From contig NZ_JAGYVZ010000001.1 of NCBI RefSeq assembly GCF_018380615.1, positions 341,723-405,722 of the forward strand: 64,000 bases of DNA, written 5' to 3'. Numbering within the stretch: the first letter of the stretch is position 1; every line of letters starts with the position of its first letter. Shown here in pieces: positions 1 to 8,538 of the stretch. The notes under the pieces are model-generated. The model saw nothing but the letters and a program-made list of their open reading frames with translations. It was not told the origin of the DNA and ran no database searches. A program made the translations under genes and the position numbers. The stretch is from Flavobacterium psychroterrae. GTDB lineage: Bacteria > Bacteroidota > Bacteroidia > Flavobacteriales > Flavobacteriaceae.

Positions 1-465
1 TAACGCAATTACAAATCCGCCATAATCACCGTTAATTGCAGGACCTTCAAGATCAACGTCGACTCCGTCAAAATTATGTGCTAAAACATAATCGTAAATT
101 TTCTGGATAAAAGCGGTTCTGTTTCCGGGTGTAATCAAATTGAAATAATTGTCGCGAATGGCGCCGCCTTCAGATATTGATCCTCCTCCAAGAGATACAA
201 AGACTTTTACATTTTGTGCGTGCGCCGCATTGATAATGGTATTTGATCCCGAATTAAAAGTTAAATACCCATTGGCGTCAGGATTTTCGAAAGCAATATT
301 AATGTGGGTCAGTTTACTGTATTGAACACTGCTCGAAAATGAATTAAGGTCTATCCAATTTGGGATATAAGCGATTACTTTTTTCTGGGCGATTGACAAA
401 TTGAAAACTCCCAATACTAAAATGATCGTCCATTTTAGCGGCATTGTTTTGTAATTGTTTTTCAT
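1..465 (-). CDS. GH18 family chitinase, N-terminal part (cut by window edge)
   Basis: This is a secreted glycoside hydrolase family 18 enzyme, expected to cleave beta-1,4 linkages of chitin outside the cell. The frame opens at the ATG whose complement is at 463-465 and stays open for 155 codons to the window edge, so the C-terminus is missing. A signal peptide is visible (MKNNYKTMPLKWTIILVLGV...), followed by the first barrel strand (KKVIAYIPNW), the SLGGG-type strand-3 motif, and the catalytic signature DGVDVDLEG. In GH18 enzymes the last Glu of DxxDxDxE is the proton donor, and all its acidic residues are present here. It shares strand with the GH64 and GH16 genes upstream of it, which suggests a joint attack on fungal cell walls. 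A T9SS C-terminal domain may follow beyond the edge but cannot be seen. Confidence 0.88.
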   Translation of the reverse strand, partial: MKNNYKTMPLKWTIILVLGVFNLSIAQKKVIAYIPNWIDLNSFSSSVQYSKLTHINIAFENPDANGYLTFNSGSNTIINAAHAQNVKVFVSLGGGSISEGGAIRDNYFNLITPGNRTAFIQKIYDYVLAHNFDGVDVDLEGPAINGDYGGFVIAL

Positions 466-504
466 GTTGAAAATATTTAGTAGGTTAATTATTGATTCTA
501 ATTT

Positions 505-646
505 TTAACACATAGAAACATAGATTTTTAACTTTGACAAGAATGTTTCTAAAAACAAGTTTTTTCTCATAGCTATGTGCCTTCAAAAAAAAGTGAAACG
601 CCTTAACAGTTTTTATAGTATAAAACCTATGTTTTTATGTGTTTAA
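505..646. repeat. Dispersed inverted-repeat element, ACACATAG family, copy 1
   Basis: The element begins TTAACACATAGAAACATAG and ends with the near-reverse complement CCTATGTTTTTATGTGTTTA. Its inside contains AAGTGAAACGCCTTAACAG. A second copy with the same ends and a near-identical AAGTGAAACGCCTT core lies between susC and susD at 29349-29487, and a rearranged relative starts near 31253. No open frame is present, so it looks like a small non-coding mobile or hairpin element in the 5' flank of the GH18 gene. Confidence 0.7.
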
Positions 647-669
647 AAATTTATTTTTATTGACTTATC

Positions 670-3342
670 TTATTTTTTAATGAAACGTTTTACTGTTTTT
701 TGGCCGTCTTTTTCAAAAACTATCAGATAAACACCTCTCGTTAAACGCGAAACATCGATGCTGTTGTTGTTGATTTTTTGTGCCGAAACTACATTTCCGG
801 TTTGAGAATCTACAATGCTCACATTTCCACCGCTTACATCTGTTGTGGTATAAAGTGTGTTTTCGACCGGACTTGGATAAATATTCAAACCAGTTGCAAC
901 AGCTTCTTCTTCTACAATTTGAGCCTGAGCCGTTTTTGCCGTTAAACCAGCACCAACTTTTGTAATTTTTATCCAGTTAATGTTCATTCCTGTATTCTGA
1001 ATGTAGATTCCGAAATTGTACGTTCCTGCATTTACGTTTACAGTCTGAGATACCGTTTGCCAGTTTTGCCATCCTCCGGTATTCGGAATATCAACATTGC
1101 CTAAAACAATAGTTCCTCCGCTTAAATCAGATGATAATTTACCGCCTGTTACGCCACTTGCAACTCTGTATTCGATTAAATAAGAACCAGTTGTTGGAAA
1201 ATTGATATTGTTATACGCCAACCAATCGCCAGTTTCAGTATATCCTACATTTGAACCTCCGCCCGTATCTGTAGTTGCTTCAACCTGAATTCCGTTCATC
1301 GCAGAATAATCTTCGGCCTGAATTAAAACAGAAGTTTGTGAAGATGTTGCCGGAACTAATTTCCATTGTCCGCATGTTTGGTTGTTGTTGTCCCATTGTT
1401 GTACATTGGCACCATTTGCAGTACTTGCGCCTGCAACCTCAACAATTCTACCGCTGTGTCTTGCTACGATTTTATAAAATCCGTCGCCTGTCGCAACCAA
1501 TACAAATTGCTGATTTGTTGTGGCATTGTATGGATATTGCTCCACATTTGCTCCATTTGCTTTATTGAAATTATTTACATCTAAAGATTGTCCGCTATGA
1601 TTTGCTATGATTTTGTACAATCCGTCACCTAAGTGCGTTAAAGTAAACTTTTGGTTTGCATTTGAATTTGGAGTTCCCTGCGCTATATTTGCTCCGTTTG
1701 CTGTGCTCGCACTCCAAACATCCATATTCAAACCGCTGTTTCTGTTTTGCAAAAAGAACGTTTGGTTTCCTAAAGTTGTAGTTCCGTTTGCGATTACTCG
1801 AATAGACGTTACTTTATCATTCCAGGTGGTATTCAAACAAGTATTATCAGAATTAATTACGGTTGAAGTTCCTGTAAAATTATCATCCTGATATAAAATC
1901 GCCTGAAATCCCTGAGTTATTTTTAGTGAAGAAACATCGTCGTTTAAAATTCCTAAAGCATTTAAACGAGCCAGATTATAATCTCCAATCGTTAATCCGC
2001 CTGAAAATCCTGTGTAGTTACAATCTTTATAAACCGTAATTACATCTGTCGTAGCAGGAACCGAAGGAACTGATCCTGCATATCCTCCAAACGTGGCAAT
2101 AACTTTTGTAGGTTGCGGCGTATGAAGCGATGGCGACTGATCAGCCACATCATCATAAGCAAAACCATACGCAAGATTATCAACGCTTATTCCCGGTAAA
2201 TGCCAGAATTTTGAGTAATGATTGGTTGGATTCACCTGATAAAATTTCGATGCATCGTACCAGTTTTGCTGACCCGGATTTGTGGTTGTTGTATTGACAA
2301 CATGACGATTAATCGCCGCCGTTAATTGTGCCTGAATTACAAGATCAAGATCTCCGTCGACCAATCTTCTGTCCAGAACACCTTTTCCTTCAAGTGCTTC
2401 CTGAGTCGAAGGTCGGTTTTGAACACGTCCTGTACGACCAACAAATCCGCCTGATTGTCCCGTCATTTCAAGTTGTTCGCCAATAACTCTTCCTTTGAAA
2501 ACTCCGGCATCTCCGGCGTAAAATATCAAATCTTCATTTTTGTATTTGTTCCAAATAGCATCAATATAAGATTTTAAGTAATTTGCCTGAGGTCCTACAG
2601 AAGTTCCTCCGGTTCCATCTGCGAAAGCAGGAGTTTTTGACGGTGCCGTAATTTCGCCCGTTGTATTATTTACACAACCCTGAAATTCTGACGGAACATT
2701 GGCTTTGAAAGCCGCCACGATATCAGCGTGTTTTTTTAATTCCCCTACTCTTTTTTGATAGCCATTGGCACCAAATAATTCTAATCCCATTGGGTATTTA
2801 TACGAATCTACTCTCGATGGATTTCCAAAGAAACCGTATTGATTGTTCGTTAATTCGATTATTTCGTATAAAATTCCCTGATTTGGATCTGTTGCATTCA
2901 ACGGATTTGGTGATGTATATCCTGACGGAGCTCCACTTGCACCAAAAAAGTAGAAGTACAATTGTTGTCCTTTGGCGATAAAAACCCTGCAACCCGCAAT
3001 TTGAGGAAGAGTAAAAGTTTTGTTAGGAATCTCACTCAATTTTGTAAAACAATTAGCATATTTTGAGTTTTGCCCCGGTCCCGTATTTCCGCCAATCGTA
3101 GGTCCTGTAACGGTATTATAAGAAGCACTCATTGGTAAAACCTGACTAGTTTTGGCATTTACCCAAACGTGATTTCCGGTGTTATAATCAATTCCCACAA
3201 TCGCTACATACAATTCGTTGTCGTTAAATGTTGACGTATTGCTTATCGTAAAAGGTATAGGTCCCTGACCGTACATAAAGTTTGACAAAACCAGAAATAG
3301 TGTTGTCAGAAGAGAAAATCTTCTAAGTTTGTTTTTTTTCAT
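670..3342 (-). CDS. Secreted multimodular GH64 endo-beta-1,3-glucanase (GH64, crystallin-like, ricin B, CBM6, T9SS CTD)
   Basis: The 890-residue protein is probably an exported glucanase that cuts beta-1,3-glucan (laminarin, fungal wall glucan). After a signal peptide (about 1-25), residues 30-425 resemble the GH64 thaumatin-like fold of laminaripentaose-producing enzymes (PIPFTISN start, LYFYFFG, IYxxDAG-like stretches). Residues 432-520 have two beta/gamma-crystallin-like Greek-key halves (VYKDCNYTG and LYQDDNFTG). Residues 525-670 form a ricin-B trefoil with three repeats ending in Q-x-W/F. Residues 672-800 match CBM6 (IQAEDYSAMNGIQ, GDWLAYNN, NINWIKI). The last 75 residues are a type A T9SS sorting domain (NIYPSPVENTL, GVYLIVFEKDG, basic KRFIKK end). 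It lies next to a GH16 and a GH18 gene on the same strand. The GH64 call rests on my recall of the family; the accessory modules are clearer. Confidence 0.82.
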   Translation of the reverse strand: MKKNKLRRFSLLTTLFLVLSNFMYGQGPIPFTISNTSTFNDNELYVAIVGIDYNTGNHVWVNAKTSQVLPMSASYNTVTGPTIGGNTGPGQNSKYANCFTKLSEIPNKTFTLPQIAGCRVFIAKGQQLYFYFFGASGAPSGYTSPNPLNATDPNQGILYEIIELTNNQYGFFGNPSRVDSYKYPMGLELFGANGYQKRVGELKKHADIVAAFKANVPSEFQGCVNNTTGEITAPSKTPAFADGTGGTSVGPQANYLKSYIDAIWNKYKNEDLIFYAGDAGVFKGRVIGEQLEMTGQSGGFVGRTGRVQNRPSTQEALEGKGVLDRRLVDGDLDLVIQAQLTAAINRHVVNTTTTNPGQQNWYDASKFYQVNPTNHYSKFWHLPGISVDNLAYGFAYDDVADQSPSLHTPQPTKVIATFGGYAGSVPSVPATTDVITVYKDCNYTGFSGGLTIGDYNLARLNALGILNDDVSSLKITQGFQAILYQDDNFTGTSTVINSDNTCLNTTWNDKVTSIRVIANGTTTLGNQTFFLQNRNSGLNMDVWSASTANGANIAQGTPNSNANQKFTLTHLGDGLYKIIANHSGQSLDVNNFNKANGANVEQYPYNATTNQQFVLVATGDGFYKIVARHSGRIVEVAGASTANGANVQQWDNNNQTCGQWKLVPATSSQTSVLIQAEDYSAMNGIQVEATTDTGGGSNVGYTETGDWLAYNNINFPTTGSYLIEYRVASGVTGGKLSSDLSGGTIVLGNVDIPNTGGWQNWQTVSQTVNVNAGTYNFGIYIQNTGMNINWIKITKVGAGLTAKTAQAQIVEEEAVATGLNIYPSPVENTLYTTTDVSGGNVSIVDSQTGNVVSAQKINNNSIDVSRLTRGVYLIVFEKDGQKTVKRFIKK

Positions 3343-3468
3343 ATCTCAATAAATTTTGGGGTTACGTAAATAGATTTCCGAATTAAATCTCTTTTGAAAA
3401 AACTATAATTAATCTGCCGGGCGTACTGCTAAAACTAACAAAGACAATACACCCAACAGATTTTATAA

Positions 3469-6400
3469 TTATTGCTTAATCAATTTTTTAGACCAGCTTT
3501 TTTGATCTGATTTAAAGTTCAGAATGTAGATTCCTTTTTTAATTCTGCTAATATCAATTTGACTTTCATTGACATCAGCATCGATTTTTTTCTCAAATAA
3601 TAATGTTCCTGAATTATCATAAATTGTTACCGTTTTATTGTCTAAATTTTCAGGCAATGAAAGTTGAACAGTATTATTGGCAGGGTTTGGATACATTACA
3701 AAAGCTGTATTTGTTACTTCAGATTCTTCAATAACAGCCGACGCTTTTTTAGCCGATGAAGCAGATCCATAAGCTTCGATTTCGAATAAAGAATATCCGT
3801 ATGGAGCCAAAGCTTTTGCGGTACATAAAATACGAATGTATCTTCCGGTTCCGCTTACCGCTAAATCATCTGTTCCGCCATCGCTTGCCGTTTGTGTGTT
3901 TACAGTTTCATTTTCGGTGAAAACATTATCTGTAGAAATCTGTACTTTATATTGCGTTGCAAAAGCGGCTTCCCATTTCAAAACCACACGATTAATGTTG
4001 TAATTAGCTCCTAAATCAACATAAATCCATTCTGATGCATTAGCAAAACTACTCGCCCATCTTGTTACAGTTGCATCGCCATCTGTGGCTTTCGCCGAAG
4101 AATAAGTTGCGTTTTCTTCTGTAGAAGCAGTTGCTGTTTTGGCTAAAGCCAAATTGACATTGTTATTTGGCGGCGTAATATTGCGAACAGTAACATCGCT
4201 AAAAACTCCCGTTGCCAAAGTTCCGTTTGCATGAGATGTAACTGCCATTCCCACATAAATTGTATTGGCCATTGCAATCGTTCTTGGCGTTCCTATTTGT
4301 GTCCACGTCGTTCCATTATCAGATGAATAGGAAGTGAAAACATTTCCAGCTCTTGTAATACGAAGCCATTTTGGCGTTGTTCCCGCTGCTCCCTGCTGAA
4401 TTGTTGGTACAGCAACCGCATCTCTTGATAAAAACTCAACTCCTGCCGCAGCTGTAATATTGGTCATTGCGTGTTTTGATGTTGGCGTAAGCGTTTCACG
4501 AAACATTACTCCCGCTTTTGCGTAAGTATTTGTGTTTGTAAGCGAATTTACTTTGGCAATAATTTCAGCATCACCAGTAATAGACTGATTTACAAACTGA
4601 AATTGATCGCTTGATTCCCAAATATCAGTTCCGGATCCTTTGATTGTGAAAGTTCCGTTTGCATGAGTTGCTTCTCCTGCCGGCGTAACTGCCCCAAGAT
4701 CCTGACTAATCCAAGGCGATGGTAAAGTTGCCGGAGGAACATCTGTAGAAACTAAATTCACAGCTCTGATATTATCAAAATAATACGTATTTCCAGAGTT
4801 TGTTCCCGGTTCTAATAAAAAAACAAAACGATTTACTTCACTGTCTAAAGTGGAAGCATCTGGTGCGCTTGCGTATGAAAACACAAGTGTATGCCAAGTA
4901 TTTGTCTGTTTTACAACGGCTTGGTAAATACTATGTCTTCCCACAGGATAATTGGACGGAATCGAAGCGCTGCTTTCTGCCTGCCAGGAAATTACTGATC
5001 CAACAGGAGCCGAAGTGTACACATCCATAGCAAACTTTTTAGTCCCGGTTTTGAAATCCCCAATATTTGTTAAAGTTGTATTGAATGCAAAATTATCATA
5101 CAATTCAGTTGATTTTCTAACATATTTTCCAACGTTTGATGATGTATTTATTCCGCTTGCGCTTGGGTTTGCCGTGTTTGGCGTATAAGTTCCAATCGCG
5201 TCTCTGAAAGTAATATTGTGAACGGTTTGATAATCCTCATAAACTACTCCCGGTGTAAAAGTGTCCGGTAATTTTGTTGAACCAATTCTGATATTATCAA
5301 AATAATAAGTATCGCTTGTATAAGAACCTGAATTGACTAAAATCACCATTTGGTTTACAGCCAAGTTTGAAGTTCCTTCATCCGGACTTGAATTATAATA
5401 GAAAGTCAGGGTTTCCCATTGATTTTGTTTTGTCGTGATCGCTACATAATTACTGTTTCTTCCTGTTGGAAAATTCGCCGGAAGCGATGTTGCGCTATTC
5501 TCTAAATTCAGACTCACAACAGTACCAATTGGCGCTGTAGTATAAACATCAATCATGATTTTTTTCGTCTGATTTTTTAGTAAACCTGCATCTTCAATAT
5601 TGTTTTGTGTCTTGAAGAAAAGTACATCATATTGTTCCGTTACATTTCGAACATATTTTGCCACATTAGCAGAATTATTTACGGCATTTGCACCCGGATT
5701 TGCTACTACAGAATATACTCCGGTTGTTGTTCCTTTTATGATTTTATTGATTCCGTCATAGTTTTGCAGAACATCAGTAGAAATGATCGGTTTCTCCGGA
5801 GCAGCTCTTGTAAGCAGATTATCAAAATAATAAGTCGTTCCCGAATTCGAATTTGATTCAAAAAGAAAAACCACCGTATTGATTGACAATGCGCTTGTAT
5901 TTGGGTCAATTACTTTTTCGAATTCAAATTCAATAGTTTCCCATTTGTTTTGAACTGTTGTTGTAGCTTTGTAACCGCTGTGTCTTCCTGACGGAAAATT
6001 AATTGCCGTTGTTACTAGACTATTTTCGAGTTGCATCGAAATTTTAGTTCCAACAGGCGCCGAAGTGTAGATATCAAAAGAAATCTTTTTTCTGCCATAA
6101 ACATAATCGTTCGCATTGCTAATTACTAAGTTTTTGATATTCATAACATCATACAATTCAGATGCATTACGAACATATTTCCCTACCAAAGCAGAAGTAT
6201 TAATTCCAGTAGCCGAAGGATTTGCCACGGCTTCTGTCAAAACTCCCGTTTTAAGTCCGTAAACTATATTTCTATTCGATTGAAAATCTTCGTGAATTTT
6301 TTCTACCGGCAAAGGAACCTCAGTTATTACAGCCAGTTTATAAGTATTTGAAGCACACCCAGAAACTGTTGTAGCCACTGCTACATCTCCGCCAGTAGTT

Positions 6401-7434
6401 CCCCAGTTTACCGTAATCGTATTAGTTCCTTGTCCTGAAGTAATTGTTGCTCCGGCGGGAACTGTCCAGTTGTAAGTTGCTCCCGCAATTGCATTTATAG
6501 AATAGGTTTTATTAACTTCGTTATTATAAACTTTTGCATCACCCAAAACTCCGTAAGTAAAACTTCCGCTGTAAACGCGAACATAATCTACTTGTAATTT
6601 TGCAGGAAAGTCACCCGGAATTGGCTCTACTCCTGCTCCGTTTACACTTGTATAAGGCGTTCCTACGCTACCAACAGCAAGATTTAAAATGATATAAAAC
6701 TGTTGATCGTTAAAAGGCCAGCCACCATTTACAGTGGTTTGTGGTGTAGCAGTATGAAATAAATTGCCATCAATAAACCATTTAATGATATTTGGTCCCC
6801 ATTCTACCGCGTAAATATGAAATTCTGTCGACAAATCAGTTGGCGAAGTGTAGCTTCTGCCCGTATAATGATATCCGCCACCATCGTAATGAATTGTGCC
6901 GTCTACATTTTTTGGGTTTCTGTGTTTGGCTTCCATAATATCAATTTCACCTGTAAAAGGCCAGTTTGAAGTTCCGGCAGGTAACATCCAGAATGCCGGC
7001 CAAGCGCCCATTCCCGATGATAATTTCATACGGGCTTCGATTCTTCCGTACTTGATGGCGTATTTGCCTTCGGTAGTTAATTTTGCTGAGGAATACGGTT
7101 GTGCAGGAAATGATGCATTAGGCTCGTATTTTGCCTGAATGTTCAAATAGCTATTCGTTCCTTCCTTGACAATTGTTGCCTGATTTGGATCGTAGCGTTG
7201 TGCTTCACCATTTCCGAATCCGCAAAGTGACGGACAGCCGTTTCCGGAAATACTTTGCCATTTCGTGGCATCTACAGTTGTGCCGTTAAATTCATCTGCC
7301 CAAATTAAAGTACTGCATTGTGCCTGAATTTTTAAAAAGGGCGACAATACTATAATTATCAGAATGAGGCACCTTTTAAATAAATTGTAATTGCTTCTCG
7401 GTGGTCGGCCGAAAATGAAGTCATTTTGTTTCAT
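3469..7434 (-). CDS. Secreted GH16 laminarinase-like protein with three tandem unassigned modules, LamG/DUF1349-like, F5/8C and T9SS CTD
   Basis: This 1321-residue exported protein probably hydrolyses beta-1,3(4)-glucan. Residues about 40-290 are GH16, with the catalytic ExDxxE signature GEIDIMEAK near residue 165 and the closing VDYVRVYSG strand. A PKD-like segment follows (about 295-370). Three tandem modules of 170-180 residues come next (about 375-548, 548-726, 727-898); each carries KYVRN/K, YTSAPVGT or a variant, FPxGR and TYYFDNIR. Residues 900-1085 look like a DUF1349/concanavalin-like domain, about 1092-1230 is a discoidin-type F5/8C (CBM32-like) domain, and residues 1240-1321 are a type A T9SS domain (MYPNPANNTV, GIYILNFKS, final KKLIKQ). 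The triplicated module could be carbohydrate binding. It sits 126 bp upstream of the GH64 gene in transcription order, so one operon is likely. Confidence 0.88.
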   Translation of the reverse strand: MKQNDFIFGRPPRSNYNLFKRCLILIIIVLSPFLKIQAQCSTLIWADEFNGTTVDATKWQSISGNGCPSLCGFGNGEAQRYDPNQATIVKEGTNSYLNIQAKYEPNASFPAQPYSSAKLTTEGKYAIKYGRIEARMKLSSGMGAWPAFWMLPAGTSNWPFTGEIDIMEAKHRNPKNVDGTIHYDGGGYHYTGRSYTSPTDLSTEFHIYAVEWGPNIIKWFIDGNLFHTATPQTTVNGGWPFNDQQFYIILNLAVGSVGTPYTSVNGAGVEPIPGDFPAKLQVDYVRVYSGSFTYGVLGDAKVYNNEVNKTYSINAIAGATYNWTVPAGATITSGQGTNTITVNWGTTGGDVAVATTVSGCASNTYKLAVITEVPLPVEKIHEDFQSNRNIVYGLKTGVLTEAVANPSATGINTSALVGKYVRNASELYDVMNIKNLVISNANDYVYGRKKISFDIYTSAPVGTKISMQLENSLVTTAINFPSGRHSGYKATTTVQNKWETIEFEFEKVIDPNTSALSINTVVFLFESNSNSGTTYYFDNLLTRAAPEKPIISTDVLQNYDGINKIIKGTTTGVYSVVANPGANAVNNSANVAKYVRNVTEQYDVLFFKTQNNIEDAGLLKNQTKKIMIDVYTTAPIGTVVSLNLENSATSLPANFPTGRNSNYVAITTKQNQWETLTFYYNSSPDEGTSNLAVNQMVILVNSGSYTSDTYYFDNIRIGSTKLPDTFTPGVVYEDYQTVHNITFRDAIGTYTPNTANPSASGINTSSNVGKYVRKSTELYDNFAFNTTLTNIGDFKTGTKKFAMDVYTSAPVGSVISWQAESSASIPSNYPVGRHSIYQAVVKQTNTWHTLVFSYASAPDASTLDSEVNRFVFLLEPGTNSGNTYYFDNIRAVNLVSTDVPPATLPSPWISQDLGAVTPAGEATHANGTFTIKGSGTDIWESSDQFQFVNQSITGDAEIIAKVNSLTNTNTYAKAGVMFRETLTPTSKHAMTNITAAAGVEFLSRDAVAVPTIQQGAAGTTPKWLRITRAGNVFTSYSSDNGTTWTQIGTPRTIAMANTIYVGMAVTSHANGTLATGVFSDVTVRNITPPNNNVNLALAKTATASTEENATYSSAKATDGDATVTRWASSFANASEWIYVDLGANYNINRVVLKWEAAFATQYKVQISTDNVFTENETVNTQTASDGGTDDLAVSGTGRYIRILCTAKALAPYGYSLFEIEAYGSASSAKKASAVIEESEVTNTAFVMYPNPANNTVQLSLPENLDNKTVTIYDNSGTLLFEKKIDADVNESQIDISRIKKGIYILNFKSDQKSWSKKLIKQ

Positions 7435-7711
7435 TTTTTTAATTTTTTGTTAGTAAAGATTATTACCGCAATAAAAACCGACTTTGTAAAAAATAGATTG
7501 TTATTTTAATAATAGTGGGACAATATTAACAAATAATTGAGGTAAGACTTACATTTTAAGATACGGTTTGACTACGGTGTTTGTAAAAAAATGTAATAAT
7601 CAGCTTTCAAAAAGCGTAAAACTACTTAGGATTTTACTGATAGTACAAAGTGGCTTAAGGTTGATTTTTAAAGACAATCTACATGAGTTTTTGTTTATAA
7701 GAATTCGTGAT
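7435..7711. other. AT-rich gap with no recognisable feature
   Basis: This stretch lies upstream of the GH16 gene. I see no open frame and no repeat before the tandem array starts at 7712. The promoter of the GH16-GH64 unit should be here, but I could not identify a convincing TAnnTTTG box on the minus strand. Confidence 0.4.
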
Positions 7712-8447
7712 AAAATATTCGCCACAGATTAAAAAGATTTTATTTCACGCAGATTAGGCAGATTTTAGCAGATTTAAATTTTGGATAATCATCTGCTTAA
7801 ATCTTTTTTAGATCCTTTTTTAAATCTGCGTGAAAATATTCGCCACAGATTAAAAAGATTTTATTTCACGCAGATTATGCAGATTTTAGCAGATTTAAAT
7901 TTTGGATAATCATCTGCTTAAATCTTTTTTAGATCCTTTTTAAATCTGCGTAAAATATTCGCCACAGATTAAAAAGATTTTATTTCACGCAGATTTTAGC
8001 AGATTTTAGCAGATTTAAATTTTTGATAATCATCTGCGTAAATCTTTTTTAGATCCTTTTTTAAATCTGCGTGAAATATTCGCCACAGATTAAAAAGATT
8101 TTATTTCAGGCAGATTGAGCAGATTTTAGCAGATTTAATTTAGATAATCATCTGCGTAAATCTTTTTTAGATCCTTTTTTAAATCTGCGTGAAAATATTC
8201 GACAAAAGATTAAAAAAATATTATTTCTCGCAGATTTTAGCAGATTTTAGCAGATTTAAATTTTGGATAATCATCTGCTTAAATCTTTTTTAGATCCTTT
8301 TTTAAATCTGCGTGAAAATATTCGACAAAAGATTAAAAAGATTTTATTTCACGCAGATTAAGCAGATTTAATTTAGATGATCATCTGCTTAAATCTGCTT
8401 AAATCTTTTTAAAATCTGCGTGAAAATATTTGCCACAGATTAAAATC
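7712..8447. repeat. Tandem array of six ~120-bp palindromic units (CACGCAGATT family)
   Basis: Units begin at about 7712, 7833, 7952, 8073, 8192 and 8315, with a truncated seventh at 8423, giving periods of 121, 119, 121, 119, 123 and 108 bp. Most units start AAAATATTCGCCACAGATT (units five and six have GACAAAAGATT), then carry TTTCACGCAGATT or a variant, end in AATCTGCGTGAAA and can fold on themselves; inside are CAGATGATTATC-like complements. Units differ by point changes and small indels. Single copies of the same family lie at 19894-20000, 31070-31265, 31438-31540, 31725-31900, 35741-36110 and 61521-61690. There is no coding potential. It separates two same-strand transcription units. Confidence 0.92.
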
Positions 8448-8487
8448 TGCTCACCCGAGCGATAGCGAACAGGCGAAGCAATCTGCC

Positions 8488-8505
8488 TCCCGATAGCTAT
8501 CGGGA
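8488..8505. repeat. 18-bp palindrome TCCCGATAGCTATCGGGA
   Basis: This is a perfect 18-bp palindrome just downstream of the sensor gene, followed by CTATGTGTTAAAAAAAATC on the plus strand. Identical copies occur at 18478, 18591, 31266 and 39180, and a one-mismatch copy at 31917. Here it may serve as a terminator stem for the regulator gene. Confidence 0.8.
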
Positions 8506-8538
8506 CTATGTGTTAAAAAAAATCACACGTCAAGTAAT

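Noticed and set aside
7712..8447. CRISPR array
   Set aside because: Units are about 120 bp, palindromic over their full length and contiguous, with no unique spacers and no cas genes nearby.
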